Positions 1-12,458 are shown, counted from the stretch's first letter. The stretch: DNA of 36,052 nucleotides from Zygnema cylindricum (GCA_037447655.1 JBBHKE010000254.1:1-36052), one strand, 5' to 3'. The notes: a model not told the origin generated them from the letters alone. Translations and numbers: made by a program.

Positions 1-915
1 AAACTTGTTTTTTTTCAACAACTTCCGTCTTTTTTTTTTTTTTCGGAAAATTATTTTGTTATTTCTGTCAGTTTCATTTCTAGCTTGCCAGTAAATTTGA
101 CCGGTGTCTAAAGTAGACTAATAGCTGTAACTTCGTGCGAATTTTGTAATGTCCTTTTGAATAATTGAGAACATGCTTGGTTTTCTGACTGCAAAGCAAA
201 AAAAAATAGTGGTAAACATCAACCAGAAGACCTAAAGTATCTCAGTAATGATAAGGCCTCAACATTGGGGCATTTCCTAAAATTAAGCTCTGAAAACATT
301 GTTTAATTTTTTTTAACACTGGTGAACAATGTTGACATGTGCGAGTAATGACATGTATGTTTCTATGCCCAGATAGCTTCAGGGGGCACTTCCAGTTTCC
401 CTTTTTTTGCAGAGCCTCCCACATTTTTATTTTTGATAAATGAAATCTTACTTTCCCCTTACTAGTCCCTTCTTGCCTTTAATCAAATGTTGTATCCTAT
501 GCAGTCTATGCAACTCTACGTAACCCTAAAACCTATGAAATCTTAAGCAACTCTACGCAAGTGTATGCAACTGTCTTGGAGGTCTACTGAGGCAACAATT
601 GAGTTAGCAATCACATCCCGCTGCAACTGCCATGTGTCATTAGGTAGAGTTCCACTGTGGCTATGGGTTAGCAGCTAAAGTTGGTGAGACCAAGGTTCCG
701 GTTCCCAAGGTTGAAAAACGACCTTGTTGAGCAGTAAACCACATTAAACAATCTGGTTATTTCAATAGCGAATAGGTGTGTAATAATAAGAGCCAGCGAA
801 AATCTTTTATTCCTGGTTCAACTTGCTCCAATATCTGGCAAGGAGAATTTCAGGGTGTACTGTAGTCTACACATCTTTTTCCTTTCATCTACAAGTCTCT
901 TTAAGCCGTTTTTAG
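1..915. other. AT-rich stretch without a recognised gene
   Basis: Reading both strands I see no coding region I can defend. The start has long T runs (positions 7-16 and 30-43). Around 500-575 the short string CAACTCTACG recurs, a small direct repeat. A string near 690-715 looks slightly like a tRNA T-arm, but no acceptor stem or anticodon arm could be paired with it. Part of this stretch may be downstream flank of the minus-strand DEK gene. Confidence 0.4.
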
Positions 916-1214
916 CTAAAAAATACAGATGCCAATCTCAAGAGTTTTCCTGGAGGAGCGGAGCTGTGCAACCTGCTATATAGAAACGTTGGAAATAAGA
1001 AGTATGGTGAAGGAATTTTTCATAACCACTATTGGGCAGTGTACGCCGCTGTTGAGAGGAACTACTATCTTACTATGAAGTTGCTGAAATTACAAGAGCA
1101 ATTTTTATTCTCCTGTTGCCTTCTGAGCACAGACAGTCGAGGAATTTCGCATTCTCAAGATATTCTCTGGAAACTACGATGTGCTTTCAGAGAACTATAC
1201 CTGTCACAAAAGAG
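916..1214 (+). other. Possible orphan exon, unknown protein
   Basis: A 299-nt stretch stays open in one plus-strand frame (99 codons plus 2 nt). It begins right after a TTTTTAG acceptor-like site and ends exactly at a GTAAGC donor-like site; stop codons lie just outside both ends. The translation is rich in aromatic residues (for example HNHYWAVYAAVERNYY) and I do not recognise it. A different plus-strand frame is also open over 1125-1472, so at most one of the two is real. No partner exon could be found with confidence on either side. It may be a relic exon or chance. Confidence 0.2.
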
Positions 1215-2581
1215 GTAAGCTTTTGTTTCATTAAGGTGGTAATTGAAGATTCTTATTGGACAATGGTGAAATTAGGTCTTCAAAAGCGGCAGTTCATGAT
1301 GTTTGTGAGACTTGGACGGCCAAGAAATGCTTATGTCTATTTTCTTGCATGGGAGTTCATGTCTGAAGCAGTCGCCAAATTAGTCGACTCATTTCAGTGG
1401 TTGATATTGTGTGCTCAAGGAAGACATGAGAAGGCAGAACTTTTACAGTCATTCAAAATGCTCATTTTTTGAATATACCAAACAAGCTTGAACACGTGAC
1501 ATTAAAAACATTGAGTACGCTATTCCAACACATCAGACACCAGTCACTGCACATGCATTGTTCACCACAGACAAAACAAATTGTCTTTGCCTCACTAAAT
1601 ATCATCTTAGGATGGTATCATTACAAACATGTTGCAATCGGTTTTGCTCTTGCATATTCAGCTTTTAGAAAAGGTCCCAAAGAACGCCTTATCTTATTAG
1701 GCAATCATATACCTTTAGGTTCCAGTGCAACAGATCGACACCTGTTTGTGATACAATAACACCCTTAACCATCTTGGCAGAATTGCGGCATCCTGGCTAC
1801 ATAAGACAAACCAAACCGAACGAAATCAATGCACGATAACCACACAAGTAAATGCTCAAATCATCAAAATACTGGAATTGACACTTGCTTACAAAAGAAT
1901 CCCAAAGACCAGGCAAGCTAATGAGTACCTACACAAGGAAACTCAAGTATCATCTAAGGGACATGATAGACAAGTCCTTTTGCCAAAGAGTCACGCCCTT
2001 AACGAGAATACAGTGAAAGGCCAGAACATATTTATCTATTACATTCAATATACTGGACCGCTATGCTACAGTTCCACGAGGGCTACTCCTGTTCCAAAAA
2101 ATGGGAGAAAAAAACTTCGCGACTTTTTCAAATCCTCTATTGTTGTCAACAAGACATTGATCCCATTATTTACGAGCAGGAACACTGATGTTTGGACTTG
2201 CATCCCAACAGTTAGTATTGCACCGAGCCTTCATGCCAGCTATTACACAAGCACGAGCTTTACATAGCGAAAGACCTTCCAAGCATTCTACAGAACTGTA
2301 ACGAGGTCTCTTTAGCATTTAGGGCGTTTTAAGGGCTCTCTAGGGTTTTTAGAATGACTTCCAACTGTTAACAAGATATCTTCCAGATAGTCTTTATGAT
2401 GCAGACTCAAAACAAAACAGGCCAATACTTTGAAAACCCTGTGCATCATTTTTCGAAGTGAAACGAGCTGTGATAAACCATCATCAGAGGGTAAATCAAA
2501 GCCTAAATCCCCCCTCCAACCTCCATCACTGCTGCATATCACCTGCCAGCAATTTATACATAACCCTAAAAGAGTTGCTCT
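1215..2581. other. Stretch with weak plus-strand open frames; no supported gene
   Basis: Three plus-strand open frames follow each other here: about 1125-1472, 1469-1759 and 1878-2267, of 118, 96 and 129 codons. They lie in different frames, share no recognisable motif and are separated by stops. Nothing comparable is open on the minus strand. They could be a decayed gene or mobile-element relic. The part nearest 2582 must include the 3' untranslated region of the DEK gene, which ends with its stop codon at 2582-2584 on the minus strand. Confidence 0.3.
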
Positions 2582-5500
2582 TCAAGATTCAACCTCTTTA
2601 TCAACTACTTCTTCCTTGGCCTCAGTCTTGTCCTCCGCAGTCTCTCCCTCAACAATCAAAGTCACCGGAGCTTCTCCTTCATCTTTTGTGGTTGTCACTG
2701 GTTCACTGCTTGGTTTCTTCTCTCGATCGTCATCTTCCACAGGCTTTTCCTGGTCTGCAAGAATCATCTCTACCTTCTCCGTTTCAACTACCTTCTCCGC
2801 TTCACTCCCTTCCACAGATCCTGTCACAACTTCCGTTGGTTTCCCAACCTTAACTATCAACTCTGGAAGCTTCTCAGCCTGCTGATCTCCTGGGCCAGGT
2901 GTCTCCTTCTGGTCAACTTCTCTCTTCTCAAGCAAACCTTCAGCAGGTTCCTTCTTCTCACCTTCCAGTTTCTCTTCTGGTGTTTGCTCTTCACCAGTCA
3001 CAATTTTCTCCTCTTCTACAACTGCATCACCAAACTTCTCATCCTGCTGTGGCTCCTTCACCTCCGGTTCTTGTTGCTCATCACTCTTCTCTGTTTTTTC
3101 CTCGATTGGTTCCATTACCTCAACGTTTTCTGTCTTTACCTCAACGTTTTCTGTTTTTCCACCATCAACTTCCATTTCTCCCTTTACTTTCTCAATCTCC
3201 GGTTCCTTCTCTTTCTCATTTTCTGTCGCAGGCATAACAACTTCGACTGGCTCTTCATTCTCGGGCTCCACTTTACTGTTTGATTCGTTCATTGTCAGAT
3301 CTTTGATCTCTTCACTCTCAGCCATTTTCACATCCGCAGGAGCCTCTGCCTGAGGAGAATCCTTTGCTTTCTCACTGTCCTCTTTCTCCTTGGTTTCATC
3401 TATTTTCTCTTCAGCTCCCTCTCCTTCATCATTTGACAGGCCTTCTTCCTCCATCGCAGAAATCTTTTCATCCATGAGACGCTTAATCAAATCCTTTTTC
3501 TTATGAAGATCACCGACAAAGTGACTCTCTGCAATTCTCAGACATATTCACTTTTCCATCAGCTACAGCAGCTAATTAGCAGCAAATTCAGAAACTTCAG
3601 ACATAAGACCATCACTGAATTCCCTCGGAAATACATAAGGCATGATGAGGTCGTAGAGAAATTCACATTAACTAAAATATCTTAGCCCACTGTTGACAAA
3701 ACAGGCCTTTGCAACTGACGTTCATCAATCAAGCTGACATCATAAAGACAAAAACTTATCGCAACTAATAGACATTCTGCAGTTCCAACATGGACAAGAT
3801 AAAGCTTCCATTCACCCTGAAAAGCAGCATATGTACAGCAAAACAAACATGTACAAGCAGGTATGTAAAACAGCAAATTCTGCCTATTCATAGATCTTAT
3901 GCACCCTGAGTTCAAATGTCCTCCAGGCAATCAACAGTTCAAGAAAAGGTGAACGCAGCCTTACCAAGAGTTTCGATTATGACATCCACAGATACCTGCC
4001 CAAAACATCAACAGAGGTCCACATTAATACACAATCGCCAACACTCAGGCTGATCAATAACAGTTGAATTCACCCAACCCTATGCATAGAGTTTGCCTCT
4101 TTATAAAAAAATGCTTTCTTAACTTCCTTGTCTAGAGAACATATTCAGAGTACCTAACAAAATGCAAACCAGATTACAACAGTATATTTTCATACAGACA
4201 ACTACTAACATTCATACAAGCGCACCGTTTTCAGGTCTGAGGCTTGCAACAAGTCATTTATCCTCTTTCTCAAAACTGGCTCAGTCGGTGTAGCTTTCCT
4301 TTTCCCTGCACCCATCCTCCCCAGCTTACTTCAAAAATACATCCAAACCTGCTGCAGAGTTCATATTTCTCAAAAGGATACTTCCAGGAAATGAGTAATC
4401 ACACAGCAAACAGACAAAACACAACAAACAATTTGTCCACCTAATTTTTTGTATAAAATACATGGACATGATGCAAAAATGGCAATAAGCACTACTGAAT
4501 AAATTTCACTGTAAACCAGGATGTAAACTTAACAACATTCGCATTTTGTACATAACATGCAAAACACCATGGTTAAGTCTAGATTCAAGATGAAGACAGA
4601 CATAAGTCTAGATTCAAGATTTGACCAACCTTGGTCCACTTCCATTTCAGTACCTGAAGGGCTCCCTGGCATAGACTTAGACGAAGTCCTTGGCCTTTTG
4701 GCTGGCGGACTCTCCTTCTCCTCCTCTTCTTCTTCATCCTCATCGGAAACTATTTTAGCTTTCCCTCCAGACTTGGGGGGCTTCTTGTCGTTCTGCAAAC
4801 ATCATATTAATGCCAACCAATCAGAAGATGCATAGATAACCACCATAAAAAACGTGACACTAATTTTCACAACAAATGAACAAAAAAACAAACATGTCCA
4901 TTCTCCAGACCTACTGCAATCTTCAAGAACCACAGTGACACCTCAAATGAAAGTGAACCATGATGGCAGAAAAGTGAGGTAAAAAAAAAAAAGTTTCTTT
5001 ATTGATCAAGTCAAACGGCGATGTAAGCCAGAATGCAATAAGACCAAAATGATGGAGGGACATCACAGAATAGCCAGAAACCTTATACCTTGGCTGCAGA
5101 TTTTGCTGGAGTTTTACGCTTCTTAGATTCCTGGAATTCAAAGGCAAAGAAATAGAATTAATACCGATACATGAGCAATGTAGGCAATGATATTAATCAG
5201 CATAAAGACATAGAAAACTCAAAAGCTGCCAAGAATATGCAAATTGAGCAAGATGTCCAGAAAACCAGCGTCATTCTAAGTTGGAGTCGTAAAACCGAAC
5301 CTTTATAGAGTTCCCCAGGTCCACAGGTTTCTGTAAAAAATCCAAGATTCGCTCAATTTGCTCATCCTGCCAGCAACAATGGAACAGATTAACTGGAGCA
5401 AAAGCCAAAGCAAAATTGCTTGAGGGAACACACCAGCTATAACACTTACAACAATGAGTCAACAGATAGAAGATGAGTTCACAAGGGAACTTCAATGTCC

Positions 5501-7250
5501 TCAGTTTGTACCTTCTTGCCACCTTTTGGAAGGACGAGAATATCCAACAGCTGATGAAGTCCTTCTTTGGTATACCGCTCAAGCTTATCCTTTACCTTTT
5601 CCCTTTCCTTCGTCTGCAAAAATAAAAATTGTCGAATTGATATAGCATCGAGAAGAAATGTGAATATTGCAGAAAGAAAAGAAGTCAGTTACCTCAGGCA
5701 AATGAACAGGTAAGAAAATCAGAAAAGCTACTATGCCATCTCCTGAGCTGTTGAACAAGCACACTCACCTCGTTCCCTTTCCAGGGAAAACCTGAGAATT
5801 CCAAAATGTTCTTTCGCAACATATTCGGCTGCACAAAACATAAGATGATGAAAAAGGCTTGTAAGTGACGATGTTTATGTAAACACCAATGCTTATAATG
5901 ATAATAGTAGATACATAATGACAATAACAGCAACAATAATACTTATAATAATAATAATAGTAAAAAATAATAATAACAATAACAAAAACAAGACTTATAA
6001 TAATAACAACGACAATAACAACAAAAAAATATCAATAATCCACATAATTGCTGGACCTGCCACCTGACTGATCGGTATAGCTTTCCCAAGGCAGAAATAG
6101 TTGCTGATAGGAACTTGCGCTGCTTGCAATCAATCATAAGCTGGTAACTGATTTAACTCACCTTTACACGTTTGCTATACAAAAGAGAGTGAAACATCAC
6201 AAGGATGTCGTCATTCCTTGTCTTCTTTGACATCTTCGTCACAACTGCAAGAAAAACACCATTGTGCACAAAACCTAAAACAAGGATACAACTAAATGGT
6301 TGTATTTTCAAATACCATTCCGGAAAATAGCCAAAAGAATGATTCTGCAATGATCTTCAAAGCATATTACTTGTTCATTAACAGGTCTAAATAACAGATA
6401 TCGATGAAAACAGAAGGGAAAAGACAGCTGTAAAACCTGTGTGAAGTAAGGATCTAAAAACCATCAAAATCACGTGGAAGGACAAAAACAAGGACATGAT
6501 TTATTTATTTCAACGTGACCTAAACACATTGCAGTTGCTCACTGTTTGGAATGTTCTTCAAAGGTGTCCCTCCTCCCTGTACAGGTCAGCCACACATGTA
6601 TATGGTTAAAAAATAATTAGGAGAAAAAATCATAGATAATCTTGTGTTATAAAACGACGTGCCATAAAACACTAAAGCACAATCTTCTTAATCTAAGTAT
6701 TAGCTTAATGGAATAGGTGGTAAAGGGTACCTCTCCTATTTTGCACCATTACATAAAATGCATATAAAACATTCAAAAATATATGCAAAACATTCATAAA
6801 GATTCGCTTTTAAAGAGATATACCACACATGTAAAAAATTGCAGAGTAGCATTTCCCATGAACACCAGTAACTTACTGGTTTTATCGCAACGTCTATCAC
6901 TTTGCTAACCCGAGTATCCTCCACGTGAACCGCTCGGCAGTTTTCCTCTCCCTCTGTGGCCTAGTGGATGGTGGCGGAGAATACGGGATTTCTTTTTTTT
7001 TCCTTGGGGTCTTCTTGGCCTTTGGTGTCTGTTCCCCTGTTTCGGCTTCATCAGGCTTATGCGAATCCTCTTCTTCTTCTTTACCTTCTACTTCAGTAGC
7101 TTCTTTGCCAGTGTTTTCTTCAGTCTCCATTGCTTCTACTTCCTCGTCTCCACCAGTACTGCCTATAACTTCTTTCGTATCAATTTCCATCTCTGCTGGT
7201 GCATCTACGTTCTTTCCGCCATTCGGTTGAGGCTCAGTAGTTCCTGTCAT
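2582..7250 (-). CDS. DEK: DEK-family chromatin-associated protein (ten coding exons, one frame break)
   Basis: DEK proteins bind DNA and histones in nuclear chromatin. Coding exons in transcription order: 7250-6877, 6576-6543, 6244-6162, 5828-5769, 5613-5512, 5366-5301, 5130-5089, 4792-4654, 4305-4226, 3995-3965 and 3528-2582. The first is one genomic block with a frame break near 6918-6940; the others join in phase across GT-AG introns. The model gives about 645 residues. In order: an acidic N-terminus, the plant DEK signature RPQRERKTAERF, the conserved GGGTPLKNIPN, KKTRNDDIL and RKNILEFSGFPW segments, a SAP-like helix-loop-helix (about residues 193-228), a Lys/Pro/acidic linker with likely nuclear signals (KRPRTSSK), and the DEK_C domain (about 299-345, ending DLIKRLMDEKI). 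A tail of about 300 Glu/Lys-rich residues follows, longer than usual after DEK_C. The ATG at 7250 is the first in frame; TTATTCAG just upstream could be a 5'UTR acceptor. Confidence 0.88.
4572..4619. repeat. 18-bp direct repeat in a DEK intron
   Basis: The string TAAGTCTAGATTCAAGAT occurs at 4572-4589 and again at 4602-4619, a period of 30 bp. It lies in the intron just downstream, in gene orientation, of the 139-nt exon. Confidence 0.75.
5938..6032. repeat. AT-rich TAA/CAA-type simple repeat in a DEK intron
   Basis: An imperfect run of ATAATA, ATAACA and AACAA units fills part of the intron between the 83-nt and 60-nt DEK exons. It has no coding role. Confidence 0.7.
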
Positions 7251-7843
7251 CCTGAATAAAAACTTCAATACACCACTTATTCAGCAGACGAGGAAGCCAA
7301 TAACCTCTAAAAACTTATCAAATACGTCCTGATCTGAGAAGTTCACCAAAACTAGAGCGTAAACTCTAGTTGTTTAGCCAGACTGCAGTTGGAGATAACG
7401 TCGGAATATGCAAGATTTCAGCAGGCAAAGTCCCTCACTTGTCAGCCCATAGAGCCTTTTCCTTGTGTTCAGCAAGCATGTCTGTGCTACCCACGTTTCA
7501 TTCGGCTGTAGCAAACCGTAAATAAGACAATAGGCTTGGCTACAAATAAGACAATAGCGTTCAAAAGCCAGCTGTAGCACGAAAAATAAGTGAAATTTGA
7601 AGGTTTGAAACTTTGAATTTGTGTTCGCATCAAGTTTTCGCTCCAATTTTTTCCCAAAAATGCTGGATTTTGGATTTCCCCGCACAGTTTTCAGTCCGTA
7701 GGCAATCCAAAATCAAACGTCGACGGCAATGTTTCGACGACGGGAGCAACTCTGTGCCTTCCACCTTTCCATGATCCAATTTGGATACAGTTAAACTGTG
7801 GAGCACGTTCTATGCGTCAGATTTCTAGCGTATAAACAGCAAC
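7251..7843. other. Upstream region of the DEK gene
   Basis: This stretch lies 5' of the DEK start codon and should hold its promoter and 5' leader. A pyrimidine-rich acceptor-like site sits directly before the ATG, so a leader intron is possible, but I could not choose a donor. AATAAGACAATAG occurs twice about 25 bp apart (7520-7558). I see no clear TATA box and no protein-coding signal. The far end is cut by a MITE starting at 7844, so a transposon lies about 0.6 kb upstream of the start codon. Confidence 0.4.
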
Positions 7844-8946
7844 TACACCGTGAATCGTTATTAGTAGTGTTGTGTATCGGTAAGGATTTGCCGATAACCG
7901 ATATGGGCCTTTTTTCGGGTATCCGATAATCGATATATTGGTACGATATATCGAAATCGGTCTTATCGCCGATAAATAGCCGATAATATCGGGTACTTAT
8001 CGGCGATAATGCCGATAACGATAATTATCATCGATAACTGTACGGACCGTACAGGTAAATGTACGGCCTGTACACTCAACTGTACGTCTTATTCTCCGGA
8101 CGTGTACAAGCACAGAAAGTACAGTAGCCGCCATGAGATCTGTACGGTTTTGATACGGATCCAGTAAAAACGATGTACCTTTCACATCCGACGCCATGGC
8201 CTTGCCCCTTTATTCCTTGAGATCCACTGGGGACCTGCCACGTGTCAAACAGTCGACTTTTTTGGCATAAGCTGCCAAAAGAACCATTCCGGATGCTAGC
8301 GCTCACGCTGGCCGTCCGCTCTCGTTTTCTCATTCCAAGTCGTCCGTTCGATTTCGGCGGCGCGCAGAATGTTATTTTGCGTCCGTTGTACTTTTGTGTG
8401 TGCCGTCCTTTTACAGTTCCATGTTCACCAGTTTTTGGTAAAATTACGTACGTCGCCGTAAAAGTTTTGTTCAGTTAACCGGCCAACATTTATATGCTAC
8501 GCTGTCCGTAATAAATTGCAGCTAAACGGTAACGGAACAGATTTTTACACGTGGCATGCCACGCTATATAAAACCAATAAAATAATACAGTATGTTATAA
8601 AGTGCTATTGTATGCATACTATATATTTTTTAAGTTATCGCCGATATGGAATTTGTTGGTCCTAGTCCGATATATCGGAATCTCTGACCGTTCCAAAACC
8701 GATAACTATCGGTATCGATGTTAACGCGATAAGTTTTTTACCGATACACAACACTAGTTATTAGCCTTATGCACGCTATATCGGCACCCCACAATTTTGA
8801 CATTGATACCTTAAATATGATAAATTACACTATTTAAAGACATGGACCATAATCTGCCACGTCTCTTGGCACTGAATTAGAATGAATGACGCTATTTTTT
8901 TCTTTACACTAATAATTTCTATACGCTAATAACGATTCAAGGTGTA
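7844..8946. mobile_element. TACACC-TIR MITE, about 203 bp, split by a hAT-like insertion
   Basis: The left arm starts TACACCGTGAATCGTTATTAG at 7844 (first 20 bases conserved) and the right arm ends with its inverse at 8946 (CTAATAACGATTCAAGG then TGTA). Removing the hAT-like element at 7865-8756 and one copy of its 8-bp target duplication leaves 203 bp. This matches the intact 203-bp copy at 14872-15074 when that is read in the opposite orientation, including the shared string GCCACGTCTC and the flanking GGACCATAAT. Both ends begin with TA, consistent with a Tc1/mariner (Stowaway-like) TA target site, but the superfamily is inferred from that alone. Confidence 0.8.
7865..8756. mobile_element. 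hAT-like non-autonomous DNA transposon, copy 1 (892 bp)
   Basis: Terminal inverted repeats read TAGTGTTGTGTATCGGTAA at both ends. They are flanked by the perfect 8-bp direct repeat GTTATTAG (7857-7864 and 8757-8764), the duplication size typical of hAT elements. The subterminal zones are packed with CGATAA, CCGATA and GATATATCG strings in both orientations, possible transposase-binding sites. A palindrome TACGGACCGTAC lies near 8040. No transposase reading frame is visible, so it would need one supplied in trans. The interior near 8200-8400 is more GC-rich and includes a CACGTG site near 8240. Confidence 0.85.
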
Positions 8947-9076
8947 GTATTAACCAGTAATTATTGGATCCTGGATTAAGTGGCCAACGATTCATCCACA
9001 TTGCCCATAATCTGCGTTAAGGATATAGCGTGGACAATACTGCAGTGCCCATCGATACTAGAGTAAACAACACTAA

Positions 9077-10023
9077 GGGGGTGTCCCCATGTTTTAAAGT
9101 ATCTACTTTTCTCTGTCTTTTTGCCCTAAAATTCAGGGAACTTTGACAAAAAATTTAGCCGTACGAAAAAATCATTTTTACCATAGTAGAGTGAACGTCA
9201 ATTTATATTTTGAATGTACGACGTGTTTGTCGTCATGTGAATGCATTTTGGCGTTTTCCCATTTTCGACCCTCGGGCAAAAGAATCCAGCCCAAAAAAAA
9301 ACTTATTTCAAAATCACCTCGAGGGGGTGATTTTGGATCAAGTACCGCCCAAATAGCGAAAGAAAAACGACCCACGCACGCCCCACACGATTTGAAAATT
9401 GTAGGACGAAAGAGAGTCCTCGCTATTGTTCTCCGTGCCCGTTAGGCGCTATGTACGGAAAAAAATTCCAGTGGTCTCAGACCTCCACTTTCAATCATGA
9501 GTCCTTTGCAAAAAAAATCGTCGTCGTCGCCTCTCCTCCCTCCCTCTCACACCATCGATTGTATCTCACACTTTTTAAAATGAGACACGACAATATTGGT
9601 ATAAAACGAAAGATATTTTAAAAATATTTTTTCTGACAATTTTTTGATTTTTTTTTTAATGGCAAGTCGAGTGAGAAAAGTAGAAAAAACGAATTCGGAA
9701 AACCATGGCGGAAAGTTCTTGAATCCATGACGTCGACGTTGTCACAAAATAGCGTGACATCACAGTGTCACCAAACCCTAAACGTCTACAATTTCACAAA
9801 AATCTAAACGTCTACCACTGTCGCTGTTTTTGTTGGCGTCACCAATTGTCGGAATTTTCGTAGTCGCCTTCAAATGTCACAAGTTGTACCCTCGTCTACA
9901 ACCATCACAAGTCAAAGTTTCAATTTCATTTTTGCACATTGGGACGCTCTTCAAAGAAGTACGAAGAATCTTCACTACAGTCCATAATACTTTATCAAAG
10001 TACCGATTACATGGGGACACCCC
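9077..10023. mobile_element. PIF/Harbinger-like non-autonomous element (947 bp)
   Basis: The left end begins GGGGGTGTCCCCATGT and the right end is the inverse ACATGGGGACACCCC. A TAA trinucleotide flanks both sides (9074-9076 and 10024-10026). A three-base TWA duplication with G-rich TIRs fits the PIF/Harbinger superfamily. No transposase frame longer than about 100 codons is present. The interior has several poly-A/T runs and an inverted pair around CACCTCGAGGGGGTG near 9316-9330. Confidence 0.75.
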
Positions 10024-10085
10024 TAATCCGGCATAGTTCAAAAGTAAGCGTTTCTATTGTAGGTATTTTGTCGGCGCCTTCATGG

Positions 10086-10262
10086 TAAGTTGTGTTATGG
10101 GCTTTTCATGTGATCGTCTTGAGTCGCTACTTTGATCAGCGACTGTCCGATCGTCCAAATATGACGATAGTCCTATCGTAAGTTGTGTTTTAGGCTTTTC
10201 ATGTTATCTTCTTAGATCGCTACTTTGATCAACGACCGTCCTATCGTTTGAATCTGACGGCT
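10086..10262. repeat. 93-bp tandem duplication, two diverged copies
   Basis: Copy one begins TAAGTTGTGTTATGGGCTTT at 10086. Copy two begins TAAGTTGTGTTTTAGGCTTT at 10179, giving a 93-bp period. Both contain TCGCTACTTTGATCA and GACNGTCCNATCGT. Differences are scattered, so the duplication is not recent. Confidence 0.8.
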
Positions 10263-11884
10263 TAACTAGAAAGTCGCTAAAAACTCACAGAAAAAAAAAT
10301 TGTCCATTTTTTTTTTCAAATTTAGACATGACGTTTAATTCTCTATCGGTCCATGTACAACTCAACCCTGCTACTATTTTATTTCATTTTGCGGCCAATA
10401 CAATATGGGTCTCAACGGTATATTGTACTTTTTACGTACAATAGGCATATTGTATGGGTGTACTTTCACCGACTTTTGAATGGATTAAATTCGGTCATGA
10501 CTTTTTTTGGTTCGAACAATGCTATTTGAGGGAGTGGACTGAAATATGTCGCGTGTCCTTTCAACAAATATCGACTATGTACTGTAATTTCGCATTAACA
10601 TGAATAACGCTAATAATGATGGGCAACATAGCTTTCCCTCAATTCCATTTTTCGCCAAGACTATGGTAGACAACGCCTTGCTAAGTCGAGTGAGGGTTTT
10701 TCTGACTCAAAATCATAAATTATGGTTATAGTAATACATAGTTAAGTGGCCAATAATGAGCCACCTTGTGTACTCAATGCCAATATACCATCAACACTAA
10801 CGACATATTAACACTAAAAATGCCCAACTTCAATGGCGACGTGATACCTTGAAGTTGAAAACAAAGTTTATTGAACAATTTTACTGATTTGTGGAATAAA
10901 CACAACATTCCTCAATGAAATACATTTGTGTATACATGTATACAAACATATTAAAGAATTGGTCGATTACACTATTTATCAATCACGACACAACAATAAC
11001 CTTTTACAGTAATATATAAACAACTTTTATAAATTTTGTTTTAAATGTTTCATATTTTTATACAAAATGCAAACAACAAAATAACGTGAAAATCCTCCCA
11101 AAATGCCACGTGAAGTAAAAAAACAAGTAGGCATTTTTAATTCCTCAAAATATAAATGTTGAAAAAAAAAGATATCCGTAAGAGTAAAGTTTGAAAGCAA
11201 GCCAATATTCTACTTAGTATTCAATGCTTATGAGTGAAATTTGACAACATCTTCAAATATACGAATATTGAAATATTATGTTAAATGAATTGTACGGAAA
11301 AACCTGGTTTCACGATAAAAACTAACTAGTGAATGGTGTAAGTTTTAGGTCGAGGAGTCGAACTGTGATTGCATAGTTAGTGTCGGTGAGTCACGGACAA
11401 TTGGCACCTTTTGATAACCCTACAGCTTTTTTAGAGAGTTACCCTAACTTGGGTTTTGAAGGTTGTGATGCGCATAAAAACATTATTAATCACAAGGGAA
11501 AGAGTACATTATATGTTTTTTCATTCAGATACCTAACTGCAACTCTTAAAAAAAAATAGTGTCATAAGGCAAGGAACCGAGCGTAAAACAATTGGATGTA
11601 TTAACATCACATCTAAACATAAGGAGGAAGCTTATACGTCGAAAAATAAAAGTAGAAGGTTTACAAGGAAGTAAATATGTAATACGTGTTAAGTCAGGAG
11701 GAAAATATATGAAGTTGTTGTGGGTGCATCAGATACTTTTTTACTTTGGGTGGTTTATCTGTAATAGTTGTTTCACTCAATGGGTACTTAAATTGATGCA
11801 AAGAGCGTTGTGACTTGGTGAGAAGAATACAAATTTGTAGAGTAGCACACCCTTTGAGAGAATCCGTCGCCATTGGTATAAATT
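10263..11884. other. AT-rich intergenic DNA, no recognised gene
   Basis: No coding signal or complete mobile element could be defined. The palindrome-like pair AAGTGGCC and GAGCCAC near 10743-10766 resembles a string at about 19922-19945 and may come from an old shared MITE family. Long A/T homopolymers are common. A small open frame at 11592-11813 has no recognisable motif and runs towards the microsatellite. Confidence 0.35.
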
Positions 11885-12028
11885 TTTATGTATACATGTA
11901 TGTATACACATATACATATATATATATATATATGTATATATATATGTATATATATATGTATATATGTATATGTATATGTATATATATATATATATGTATA
12001 TATATGTATATATATGTATATATATATG

Positions 12029-12062
<34 letters not shown>

Positions 12063-12180
12063 TGTGTATATATATGTATATATATGTGTATATATGTATA
12101 TATATATATATATGTGTATATATATGTATATATATATATGTATATATATATATGTGTATATATGTATATATATATATATG

Positions 12181-12211
<31 letters not shown>

Positions 12212-12408
12212 GTATATATATATGTATATATATATATGTATATATATATGTATATATATATATATTGTATATATATATATATATATATATGTATACATAC
12301 ATATATATATATACATATATATACATATATATAGACATATATACGTATATATATACGGATATATATATACGCATATATATACGGATATATATATACGCAT
12401 ATATATAC

Positions 12409-12458
<50 letters not shown>

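Noticed and set aside
640-735. Possible tRNA (GGTTCCGGTTCCC-like T-arm)
   Set aside because: No acceptor stem, D-arm or anticodon arm pairs with it.
2430-3283. Plus-strand Ser- and Phe-rich open frames
   Set aside because: They are the complement of the Glu/Lys-rich DEK tail, which is supported by splicing into the DEK_C domain.
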